Shown one piece after another: positions 7,760-16,098 of a stretch of 36,474 nucleotides of DNA. Each line of letters begins with the position of its first letter. Position 1 is the stretch's first letter. The position numbers and the translations under genes were made by a program. Below the pieces are notes generated by a model. It saw nothing but the letters and a program-made list of their open reading frames with translations. It was not told the DNA's origin and did no database searches. The DNA comes from Streptomyces sporangiiformans (GTDB taxonomy: Bacteria; Actinomycetota; Actinomycetes; Streptomycetales; Streptomycetaceae), in NCBI RefSeq assembly GCF_005768555.2, contig NZ_VCHX02000020.1:1-36474 (forward strand). The letters are read 5' to 3'.

Positions 7760-8655
7760 ATCCCCTGCCGCGGACGGTGGGCTTCGTCGGACTCGGAGCG
7801 ATGGGGCTGCCGATGGCGGCCAACCTCGCCAAGGCCGGTTGCGATGTCCTGGCCTGGAACCGCAGCCGGCCGGCGCTGGACGCGGCGCGTACCGCCGGCT
7901 GTCGCACCGCCGGCAGCCCGGCCGAAGTGGGCGCCACCGCACCGGTCGTCCTGACCATGCTGCCCGACCTGCCACAGGTCGTCGCCGTACTGGACGGGCT
8001 GCTCTGCGCGGACCCGGTCATCGACACCCTTGTCGTGATGGGCACGGTCTCCCCGGTCGGTGTGCGGAAGGTGGCCGAGGAACTGCTCCCGCGGGGAGTG
8101 ACGGTCGTCGACGCTCCCGTCAGCGGCGGCGTGACCGGCGCCCGCGACGCCTCCCTGTCGATCATGGCGGGCGGGCCCGCGGACAGCGTCGAGCGAATCC
8201 GCCCGTATCTGTCGGCGATGGGCTCGACCGTACGACGCATGGGCGACATCGGCGCTGGATCGCTGGCCAAGGCGTGCAACCAACTCGTCGTGGCCGGAAC
8301 CTTGGTGTCCCTCGCCGAGGCCGTGCTGCTCGGCGAGCGCGGCGGACTCGAACCGGCGGCGCTGCTGGACGTGTTGGCGGGCGGACTCGCCTCCTCCGAG
8401 GTACTCGCGCAGAAGCGCCATCACCTCGCCGAAAGCGACTTCACCCCCTCCGGTCCCGCCCGCTACCTCCACAAGGACCTCGGCTTCGTGCTGGAGAGCG
8501 CTGCCGACGAACGGGTTCTGCTGCCGCTCTCCGCCACGGTGGCCCGGCTGTACGCGGCGGTAGAGGCGCAGGGCCAGGGCGACCTGGACAACAGCGTCGT
8601 GCTGCAGCACCTCCGTGGCCGTCGTGCCAACCACCCTCACCACTCGAAGGACTGA
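7756..8655 (+). CDS. NAD(P)-dependent 3-hydroxyisobutyrate / tartronate-semialdehyde-reductase family enzyme
   Basis: This beta-hydroxyacid dehydrogenase of about 299 residues is typical of the GarR/MmsB family. It shows the N-terminal nucleotide motif GFVGLGAMGLPMAANLAKAG, the substrate-binding DAPVSGGVTGAR block near residue 120, and the catalytic Lys in GAGSLAKACNQL near residue 172. ATG 7756 is well supported by GGAGGTG 5 bases upstream; ATG 7738 is in frame but poorer. It follows the small ORF with an ATGA overlap and precedes the 6-phosphogluconate dehydrogenase gene by 5 bases. GarR-type enzymes reduce tartronate semialdehyde to glycerate; the operon is consistent with a sugar-acid route, but other beta-hydroxyacids are possible. 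Confidence 0.9.
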   Translation: MNPLPRTVGFVGLGAMGLPMAANLAKAGCDVLAWNRSRPALDAARTAGCRTAGSPAEVGATAPVVLTMLPDLPQVVAVLDGLLCADPVIDTLVVMGTVSPVGVRKVAEELLPRGVTVVDAPVSGGVTGARDASLSIMAGGPADSVERIRPYLSAMGSTVRRMGDIGAGSLAKACNQLVVAGTLVSLAEAVLLGERGGLEPAALLDVLAGGLASSEVLAQKRHHLAESDFTPSGPARYLHKDLGFVLESAADERVLLPLSATVARLYAAVEAQGQGDLDNSVVLQHLRGRRANHPHHSKD

Positions 8656-8660
8656 GACGC

Positions 8661-9557
8661 ATGCAGGTAGGAATCATCGGCCTCGGACGCATGGGCGGCA
8701 ACATGGCGGCCCGCTTGCGGGACACCGGCCACGAGGTCCTCGGCTACAGCCGTACCTCCCCCGATCGTGACGTGACGTCCGTCGAGGAACTGGTGGAGAA
8801 GCTCGCCTCCCCGCGCGTGGTGTGGCTGATGCTGCCGGCGGGTGACCCGACCCGCCAGGCCCTGCGGCGGCTGAGCGGACTCCTCTCCCCCGGCGACGTG
8901 ATCGTCGAGGGCGGCAACTCCCGGTTCAGCGACGACACCGAGCACGCCCGGATGCTCGCCGAGCACGGCATCGGCTACGTCGACTGCGGCGTCAGCGGCG
9001 GTGTCTGGGGCCGGGAGAACGGCTACGCCGTGATGTGCGGCGGCGAGGACGAGCACGTCCGGAAGGTGAGGCCGCTGCTCCAGTCGCTCGCGCCGGAGGA
9101 GGACGGGCTCTGCCACGCGGGCCCCGTGGGCGCCGGTCACTACGCCAAGATGGTCCACAACGGCATCGAGTACGGCATGATGCAGTCACTCGCCGAGGGC
9201 TACGAGCTGCTGGAGGCCAGCGAGTACGTGCCCGACGTGCCGAAGGTGCTCGCCTCCTGGCGGCACGGCACGGTGGTCCGTTCCTGGCTGCTCGACCTGC
9301 AGGTGCGCGCTCTGGAGGCGGACCCCGAACTGGCCGCGCTGTCCGGCCGGGTGGACGACTCCGGCGAGGGCCGGTGGACGGTCGAGGAGGCCGTACGCCT
9401 CGCCGTCTCCGCCCCTGCCATGACCGCGGCGCTTTTCGCTCGCTTCGCCTCCCGCAAGCCTGACGCCGCCCAACTGAAGGCGCTCGCGGCGATGCGGCAG
9501 CAGTTCGGCGGCCACGCGGTGCATGCCGCGACGGCGGCCACCGACGGCAAGGGCTGA
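8661..9557 (+). CDS. gnd: 6-phosphogluconate dehydrogenase, decarboxylating, short form
   Basis: This enzyme oxidises and decarboxylates 6-phosphogluconate to ribulose 5-phosphate. It has about 298 residues, the length of the short, usually NAD-preferring class rather than the 470-residue NADP class. Motifs in order are GIIGLGRMGGNMAARL at the N-terminus, DCGVSGGVWGRENGYAVM near residue 112, and GHYAKMVHNGIEYGMMQ with the catalytic Lys and the His-Asn pair. ATG 8661 is preceded by GAAGGA. It ends the operon; strong hairpins follow. Together with the divergent transketolase it indicates that the imported compound enters the pentose phosphate pathway. Confidence 0.93.
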   Translation: MQVGIIGLGRMGGNMAARLRDTGHEVLGYSRTSPDRDVTSVEELVEKLASPRVVWLMLPAGDPTRQALRRLSGLLSPGDVIVEGGNSRFSDDTEHARMLAEHGIGYVDCGVSGGVWGRENGYAVMCGGEDEHVRKVRPLLQSLAPEEDGLCHAGPVGAGHYAKMVHNGIEYGMMQSLAEGYELLEASEYVPDVPKVLASWRHGTVVRSWLLDLQVRALEADPELAALSGRVDDSGEGRWTVEEAVRLAVSAPAMTAALFARFASRKPDAAQLKALAAMRQQFGGHAVHAATAATDGKG

Positions 9558-9569
9558 CGTCCCGTAGCA

Positions 9570-9596
9570 GGTCCCGGGGTCCGGTGATCCGGGGCC
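9570..9596. terminator. Hairpin just after the 6-phosphogluconate dehydrogenase gene
   Basis: GGTCCCGG (9570-9577) pairs with CCGGGGCC (9589-9596) with one G-T wobble and an 11-base loop. It begins 12 bases after the stop. It is probably a first terminator stem ahead of the stronger one at 9636-9672. Confidence 0.5.
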
Positions 9597-9635
9597 CCGA
9601 TATGGCCGCGGTCCGGACGCACTGCGGCGCATCAC

Positions 9636-9672
9636 CGTGTGGGCCGGGGAAGACACATCCCCGGCCCACGCG
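9636..9672. terminator. Strong hairpin terminator between the catabolic operon and the oxidase
   Basis: GTGGGCCGGGGA (9639-9650) and TCCCCGGCCCAC (9658-9669) are perfect complements around a 7-base loop, AGACACA. The stem extends outward by a G-T pair and two more pairs to 9636 and 9672. It lies in the 182-base gap between the 6-phosphogluconate dehydrogenase and multicopper oxidase genes, so it should end the catabolic transcript. No T-run follows. Confidence 0.8.
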
Positions 9673-9739
9673 TCCGAGCCCCGGCGGTGGACCGTCCCGA
9701 TGGTCCGCCACGGGTGATGAACGAAGGACGACACACCAC

Positions 9740-10841
9740 ATGAGACACGAAGCAAGCGGGTCGGAGCGGCACAGCGAGGATCTGACCCGCCGCTTGTTCC
9801 TTGCGTCCGCTGCCGCCACGGGTGCCCTGGCCGCGGTCGGCGAGAGCACGCCGCTGTCGGCCGGTGGACCCGCCGGTGCGGCAAGTTCCGTGACCACGGA
9901 GCCCGCAGAGTATGCGGTGCCTGCTCGGCACACGGTGGCGGTGGACTGGCCGGCCCCGCCGGGTGACGGCCCTCTGACGGTCGCAGCGGCCGGCGAGACC
10001 CCCCGGTACAGCGCCCTCACCCCTTACCGCGATCCCCTGCGCATACCTCCGACGGTCAGGAAGACGCGGGCCGACGGCGTCTCGTACGCCACCATCCGGA
10101 TGCGTGCGACGACGGTGCGGTTGCACTCGCAGCTTCCGCCCACCCCGGTGTGGACCTACGACGGTCACCTCCCCGGCCCCACGATCGAGGTGCGGCTCTC
10201 CCGCGCCCGCCAAGAGCACCATGAGCACAGAAAGCGCCAACGGCACCGAGGCCGCCGCGGACAGACTGATCGTGCTGACACCCATGGGCCCCGGCCAGGC
10301 TCTGTGCTGGGAGTTGGAGAAGACCGCCGCACCCTCCGGTGCGCTGCCCCTCGATGGCATCGTGCAGATCAAGGAGGCCGACGGGAGCCTCACCACATAT
10401 CGGCGCCGGGCGGCCGACTTCTACGATCCCGTGCGTTTCTTCGTCCGTACCCGGAGCTGGGAGCGATGGCGGTTCCTGCATGCCGCCACCTCCGGCTGGG
10501 CCCATCCCATGCACATTCACGCGACCAGCTTCCGGGTGGTGAGCAGGGACGTGTACGACGTCAGCGGTTTCACGTCGTTCACCACGGCGAGCGGTGACAT
10601 CGGCTGCGGCACCGCCACCCCGATGCGGCGGACCGGCGCCCACATGGTGCCGCCGGGTGAGCGGGGCTGGAAGGACACGGTCCGGGTCGGTGCCGGCGAA
10701 CTGGTCACGGTGGACGGGTACTTCGGCGACTCCTCCGGGAGGTTCGTCTACCACTGCCACATGCTCGAGCACGAGGACATGGGCATGATGCGCGATATGC
10801 GGGACACGCACGACGCGCACGACACGGAGACGCACGGATGA
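9740..10841 (+). pseudogene. Multicopper oxidase with its middle deleted and a frame change
   Basis: The N-terminal part (from ATG 9740, GAAGGA upstream) has a Tat signal (TRRLFLASAAATG) and the start of cupredoxin domain 1 (VWTYDGHLPGPTIEVRLS). Around 10197-10225 this frame loses sense. The third domain then continues in another frame up to 10841, with the copper-binding HPMHIH and HCHMLEHEDMGMM motifs intact. The first two copper motifs (HxHG and HxH), the rest of domain 1 and domain 2 are absent, so the trinuclear centre cannot form. The parent was probably a phenoxazinone-synthase or bilirubin-oxidase type enzyme of more than 500 residues. An ATG at 10221 could still give a 206-residue C-terminal fragment, and its stop overlaps the exporter start, so coupling is kept. 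Confidence 0.85.
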
Positions 10842-12391
10842 ACGCCGGGGGCGGCCCGAAGGGCGACGGTCGGGGGCCGACGCTACTGGTGGCCGGAGCG
10901 TTCTTCATGGAGAACCTGGACGGCACGATCATCTCCACGGCCGCCCCCGACATTGCCGCGTCCTTCGGGGTGCGGCCGGTGGACATCAGCATCACCATGA
11001 CGGCATATCTCGTGGCGCTCGCCGTGTTCATCCCGGTGAGCGGCTGGGCCGCCGACCGCTACGGTGCCCGACGTGTCTTCGCCTGGGCCATCGCGGTGTT
11101 CACCGTGGCCTCGGCGCTGTGCGCGGCGGCCACCGGTCTTCCGGAGCTCGTGGTGATGCGGGTACTGCAGGGCATCGGCGGGGCGATGATGGTGCCCGTC
11201 GGGCGCCTGGTGGTGCTGCGCGGCACCCGCAAGACGGATCTGCTCCGGGCCATCGCCTACCTGACCTGGCCCGGGTTGCTCGCACCCGTCGCCGCGCCCG
11301 CGCTCGGGGGCCTGTTCACCACGTATGCCTCCTGGCGCTGGATCTTCCTGGTCAATGTGCCGCTCGGCGTGGTCGCGCTGCTCCTGGCCCTGCGGATGGT
11401 TCCCGACCTGCGGGAGCCTGAGCGGCCTGCCCTCGACCGGACGGGTTTCCTGCTCGGCGGGGCGGGGCTCGCGGCTGCCGTGTACGGGCTGGAACTCTTC
11501 GGCGGCCCGCCGAGGAGCTGGGGTACGGCTGCGGCCTGGCTGGCCGGCGGCCTCCTGATGTGTGCGGTGACGGTCTTTCATTTCCTGCGTGTGCGCCGAC
11601 CGTTGCTCGATCCGACCACCATGCGTGTGCACACGTTCCGGGTGGCGAACGTCGGCGGGGCACTGTTCCGTGCCGCGATCAGCGCCGTCCCGTTGCTGCT
11701 GCCGTTGATGTTCCAGGGCGCATTCGGCTGGAGCGCGGCCACCGCCGGGCTCGTACTCATCGCGGTCTTCGCGGGCAATGTCGCCGTCAAGCCCGTCACC
11801 ACCCCACTCCTGCGCCGCTTCGGGTTCCGGACTGTGCTCCTGGTGAACGGGGCGGCCACGGCGGTGACGTTCCTGCTCTGCGCGGCACTCGGGCCTCGCA
11901 CCCCGATGGCGGTGGTGCTGGGCGTGCTGTTCGTGAGCGGTGTCTGCCGCTCCGTTTCTCTCAGCGCGTACGCCTCGCTCGGTTTCGCCGACATCGAGCC
12001 CGACCGGACCAGCGGCGCCAACGCCCTCTCCAGCACCATCCAGCAGCTGGCGGCCGGGCTCGGTGTCGCCTTCGGCGCCCTGGCCCTGCGGGCGGCCGGA
12101 CCCCTCGCCCCTCACCTCGGCCTGGAGGGCCCGACGGCGGCCTATCGAGTGGCGTTCGCGCTTCTCGCGCTGCTTCCACTCGGCTGCATGGTCGAGGCGG
12201 CACGTCTGCGACGCGACGCGGGAGCGGTCGTCACCGGGCGCGCTCCGCCCGGCCCTACCGGAGGAACGACCGGACGGCCGGGCGGCCGTCCCCGTGAACA
12301 TCAGGCCCAACAGCGGTGCGGCATCGCCCTGTTCGGGCCGGTCCGCGACGACCCGAAAGAGCTGGTCGATGCGCCAGATTCCGGCCAGTGA
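10838..12391 (+). CDS. MFS exporter, DHA2 (14-helix) drug-efflux type, with an altered C-terminus
   Basis: This is a proton-driven efflux permease of about 517 residues. Recognisable parts are the helix 1 motif LDGTIISTAAPDIA, motif A in GWAADRYGARRVF, and the helix 5 motif LTWPGLLAPVAAPALGG, with about 14 hydrophobic segments up to near residue 455. ATG 10838 overlaps the oxidase stop (ATGA). The last roughly 30 residues, from about 12300, are not exporter-like. This stretch lies antisense to a decayed transposase (12298-12580), so the original 3' end seems to have been replaced by an insertion event. The membrane part is complete, so it may still work. The substrate is unknown. Confidence 0.85.
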   Translation: MNAGGGPKGDGRGPTLLVAGAFFMENLDGTIISTAAPDIAASFGVRPVDISITMTAYLVALAVFIPVSGWAADRYGARRVFAWAIAVFTVASALCAAATGLPELVVMRVLQGIGGAMMVPVGRLVVLRGTRKTDLLRAIAYLTWPGLLAPVAAPALGGLFTTYASWRWIFLVNVPLGVVALLLALRMVPDLREPERPALDRTGFLLGGAGLAAAVYGLELFGGPPRSWGTAAAWLAGGLLMCAVTVFHFLRVRRPLLDPTTMRVHTFRVANVGGALFRAAISAVPLLLPLMFQGAFGWSAATAGLVLIAVFAGNVAVKPVTTPLLRRFGFRTVLLVNGAATAVTFLLCAALGPRTPMAVVLGVLFVSGVCRSVSLSAYASLGFADIEPDRTSGANALSSTIQQLAAGLGVAFGALALRAAGPLAPHLGLEGPTAAYRVAFALLALLPLGCMVEAARLRRDAGAVVTGRAPPGPTGGTTGRPGGRPREHQAQQRCGIALFGPVRDDPKELVDAPDSGQ

Positions 12392-12580
12392 TTTGATTTG
12401 CTGGGACTTGGGCACCGCGAACACGTAGCCGACGTCGAGTTGTTGGAGCAGGCGGCGGAAGTGCCAGCGTCCGCGGTGACCCGTGCGGCGGGCAGGCCGG
12501 CAGCGAGGCAGCGCCCCCGCACTTCGAGCACCGGCGCGAAGTTGTAGCTGAACTGGGCGCCGAAGAAGGCCCGTTGCAGC
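12298..12580 (-). pseudogene. Remnant of an IS701/IS4-like transposase
   Basis: Read on the minus strand, one frame gives LAAGLPAARVTADAGT. After a one-base shift a second frame continues as RRLLQQLDVGYVFAVPKSQ and then IWRIDQLF. This order (VTAD, then GYVLAVPKSQ-like) is typical of DDE transposases of the IS701 group. The flanking N- and C-terminal parts are missing and at least one frameshift is present, so it is not active. No terminal inverted repeats were found. It overlaps the last roughly 90 bases of the exporter gene on the opposite strand. Confidence 0.65.
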
Positions 12581-12659
12581 TCGCCGATCACTACCGCGTA
12601 GAAGCCGCGCCCGGGGGCCGGGCAGCCGCTGGAGCGCGCGGTGGCGTCAAGACACCCAT

Positions 12660-12800
12660 AGGCGGTCACCAATCAGTCAATCCAGCCTCAAAGCTTGAAC
12701 ACAAATTACACACATCCCCTCCTCATTACGGGCCCCGATGGTCTAGATTGACCGTGCTTCAGCTGTTCGAACACGAGGCGACCAATAATGATCTATAGGT
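12660..12800 (+). other. A/T-richer stretch, probable promoter zone of the polysaccharide operon
   Basis: The 806-base gap between the exporter and the first polysaccharide gene holds, in order, the transposase remnant, this A/T-richer stretch, a hairpin-rich region and the hairpin array. Here the sequence contains runs unlike its surroundings, for example around 12690-12720 and AATAATGATCTATA at 12783-12796. TTGACC occurs at 12747-12752, but no convincing -10 lies at the right distance. TAATGAT could be a -10 without a good -35. A promoter is inferred from base composition and position only. Confidence 0.3.
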
Positions 12801-12885
12801 CCGGCGCTGCGGAGAGCCAGCAGTCGCGTCCCAGGCGCCAGACGTGGGGGTGATCAATTCTTGGAGCCCGAGAGGGGCCTTGGGT

Positions 12886-12959
12886 GCGGGGAGCACACGA
12901 GGTTTCGACGGGCTCCCGCGCGCCTCGAGAGTCCGGCAGGACATGCGAGTTCGCTGCCG
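12886..12959 (+). promoter_or_regulatory. Possible structured RNA leader (two hairpins)
   Basis: GCGGGGAGC (12886-12894) can pair with GCTCCCGC (12912-12919) with one bulged G, and the loop contains a smaller CGA/TCG stem. Next, CGGCAG (12934-12939) can pair with CTGCCG (12954-12959). I do not recognise a known riboswitch class. High GC makes chance hairpins likely, so confidence is low. Confidence 0.25.
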
Positions 12960-13021
12960 CCAGGGCGGGTTGTTCAAGTAGCTCTGAAATAGCCGGGATG
13001 TCATGCGCGGGAGGGCGTGAG

Positions 13022-13150
13022 CCTCCCGTGGGGAGGAACATCGCGGCGCGGGGGGCGGGGGCCTCCCGAGGGGAGGAACATCGCGGCGCGGGGGGCGGGG
13101 GCCTCCCGAGGGGAGGAACGTGCGGGGGGCGGGGGCCTCCCGGCGGGAGG
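13022..13150 (+). repeat. Tandem array of four identical-stem hairpins upstream of the polysaccharide operon
   Basis: Four 15-base hairpins begin at 13022, 13062, 13102 and 13136. Each has the same six-base stem CCTCCC/GGGAGG, and the three-base loops are GTG, GAG, GAG and GGC. Each stem is followed by AAC, and the spacers are G-rich. The period is 40, 40 and then 34 bases. A related GGGAGG occurs just before the first unit. The array ends 47 bases before the GTG of the first polysaccharide gene, so it probably lies in the 5' untranslated region. The GGGAGG arm resembles a ribosome-binding sequence. No coding use is supported. Confidence 0.85.
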
Positions 13151-13197
13151 AACAGTGTTAGGCGAACACGTCGAACCACTGGGACCTGGGGGGTTCT

Positions 13198-14679
13198 GTG
13201 CGGCAAGGGGGCATAGTCAGCCCATTTCCGTCGGCGCGCGGGCGTCTGGCGAACGGGGCGATCAGTCAGCCCGCGATCGAGTGGGAGCACCGGTACCGCC
13301 GTACCGTGATCATCAGCGATACCGTGGCCACCGCCTTCGTGGTGGCGGCGATCGGCAACTTCTTCGGCGCCCGGGACGCGGCCAACTGGCACGAGAAGTG
13401 GGGAATTCTCGCATTCGGCACCGAGCTGCTGGTGCTGGGGGCGCTTGCGATGAGCCGGGCGTGGGCTCCGGCCGTGCTCGGCCAGGGCGCCGAGGAATTC
13501 CGCCGGCTCGGACGTTCACTGTTCATGGCGACCGTCGTGCTGGCGCTCGGCGGGATCGCCCTCACCTCGCGCAACATCAAGCTCTGGATCTTCGTCGCGA
13601 TCCCCGCGATCGCACTCATCACCATGCCCGCGCGGTATCTGCTGCGCCTCTGGCTGCACAAACAGCGGAAGGAAGGACGGTGCCTGAGACCGGTGCTCGC
13701 TGCCGGGAGCGTGGCCACCGTGCACGACCTGATCACCCGCACCCGCAAGTTCCCGCACCTCGGCTGGCGGGTGGACGGGGTGTGCACGACGGACGGTCTC
13801 GGGCTCGACGGTGACCAACAACTGGACGGAGTTCCGGTCGTCGGTCAGCTGGCGGACGTCGCCAAGCACGTCCGCCACGACGGCTACCGTGTCGTCGCGG
13901 TCACACCGGACCCGCACTGGTCACCGAACCGGCTGCAGCGGCTGGCCTGGAACCTCGAAGGCAGCGATGCCGAGATGGTCGTGGCACCCGTGCTGATGGA
14001 GGTGGCCGGCCCGCGGCTGCACGTCGACGCGGTGCTCGGTATCCCGCTGCTGCGGGTCAGCATGCCGACATTCACCGGGGGCCGCCGGGCGATCAAAGGG
14101 GTCGTCGATCGCGTGGGCGCGGCGCTCCTGCTGGTGCTGTTCGCGCCGCTGATGGTGCTCGTCGGGCTGCTCGTGCTGGTGGACAGCCGGGGCGGGGCGT
14201 TCTACCGACAGCGCAGGGTCGGCAAGGACGGCCGCGAGTTCACCATTCTCAAATTCCGCACCATGGTCGTCGGGGCCCACACGGCACGTGCCGAGCTGGC
14301 CGACCGCAACGAGGGCGCCGGCCTGCTGTTCAAGCTCCGCCGGGATCCGCGGGTGACCCGGGTGGGAGCCATACTGCGCCGGTACTCGATCGACGAGCTC
14401 CCGCAGCTCTTCAACGTGCTCACCGGCTCGATGTCGCTCGTCGGTCCGCGGCCTCCGTTACCGGAGGAGTCCGCCGCGTACGGCCCGGACATCCGGCGGC
14501 GGCTGCTGGTCAAACCCGGGCTCACCGGCCTGTGGCAGATCAGCGGACGCAGCGACCTGCCGTGGGAGGAGGCGGTCCGCCTCGACCTGCGGTACGTGGA
14601 GGACTGGTCGCTCGCCCTGGACGCAGTGATCTTGTGGAAGACGCTGCGTGCGGTGTTCTACGGCCAGGGTGCCTACTGA
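13198..14679 (+). CDS. Initiating sugar-phosphate transferase (polyprenyl glycosylphosphotransferase, WbaP/CpsE type)
   Basis: The enzyme moves a sugar 1-phosphate from a nucleotide sugar to undecaprenyl phosphate, the first step in building the repeat unit. It has about 493 residues: several N-terminal membrane helices (about 37-150), a central soluble domain, another hydrophobic segment near 300-325, and the catalytic domain from about 330. Catalytic landmarks are ILKFRTM near residue 350, SLVGPRPPLPEE near 415 and KPGLTGLWQISGRSDL near 440. GTG 13198 is the start, with a G-run (GGGGGG) before it. It is the first gene of the operon. The Leu in PRPPLPEE is a TTA codon (14458-14460), rare in Streptomyces. 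The sugar it transfers is unknown. Confidence 0.93.
   Translation: MRQGGIVSPFPSARGRLANGAISQPAIEWEHRYRRTVIISDTVATAFVVAAIGNFFGARDAANWHEKWGILAFGTELLVLGALAMSRAWAPAVLGQGAEEFRRLGRSLFMATVVLALGGIALTSRNIKLWIFVAIPAIALITMPARYLLRLWLHKQRKEGRCLRPVLAAGSVATVHDLITRTRKFPHLGWRVDGVCTTDGLGLDGDQQLDGVPVVGQLADVAKHVRHDGYRVVAVTPDPHWSPNRLQRLAWNLEGSDAEMVVAPVLMEVAGPRLHVDAVLGIPLLRVSMPTFTGGRRAIKGVVDRVGAALLLVLFAPLMVLVGLLVLVDSRGGAFYRQRRVGKDGREFTILKFRTMVVGAHTARAELADRNEGAGLLFKLRRDPRVTRVGAILRRYSIDELPQLFNVLTGSMSLVGPRPPLPEESAAYGPDIRRRLLVKPGLTGLWQISGRSDLPWEEAVRLDLRYVEDWSLALDAVILWKTLRAVFYGQGAY
14458..14460 (+). other. In-frame TTA leucine codon in the initiating transferase
   Basis: TTA is codon 421 of the gene starting at 13198. 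In Streptomyces this codon is read by the developmentally regulated bldA leucyl-tRNA, so translation of the first operon gene may depend on it. This holds only if the host is a Streptomyces-type organism. Confidence 0.85.
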
Positions 14680-14709
14680 TGCGCGGGGGTCGTCGTCCGG
14701 CCGGTGCGC

Positions 14710-14769
14710 GGACCGTGGGCCACAAGGGCCTGCTTTGAGGGACCGCAGGCCACAAGGGTCTGCCTGGGG
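14710..14769 (+). repeat. Two tandem 30-base repeats before the nucleotide-sugar dehydrogenase gene
   Basis: Copies at 14710-14739 and 14740-14769 both contain GGACCG followed by GGCCACAAGGG and CTGC, with several differences between them. They fill most of the 102-base gap between the transferase and the dehydrogenase. Read in the dehydrogenase frame they give a ten-residue repeat (GPWATRACFE / GPQATRVCLG), possible only if a GTG at 14704 were used. Confidence 0.75.
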
Positions 14770-14781
14770 GGAGAGACGGTC

Positions 14782-16087
<1,306 letters not shown>

Positions 16088-16098
<11 letters not shown>

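Noticed and set aside
5991..8279. Long open frame on the minus strand, 762 codons
   Set aside because: It lies antisense to three clear enzyme genes. Such shadow frames are common in DNA with high third-position GC and it has no recognisable domain.
10883..12424. Minus-strand open frame of 513 codons
   Set aside because: Only its first roughly 45 codons resemble something (the transposase remnant); the rest is antisense to the exporter.
13022..13150. CRISPR array
   Set aside because: The repeats have period 40/40/34, the spacers are near-identical G-rich sequence rather than unique, only four units exist and no cas gene is present.
12793..13392. Minus-strand gene over the leader and hairpin array
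   Set aside because: The translation is low-complexity Pro/Arg/Ala sequence and overlaps the start of the transferase gene; no conserved motif.
13017..13814. Open frame running through the hairpin array
   Set aside because: It crosses the repeats and continues in a wrong frame over the initiating transferase gene, whose conserved motifs are in another frame.
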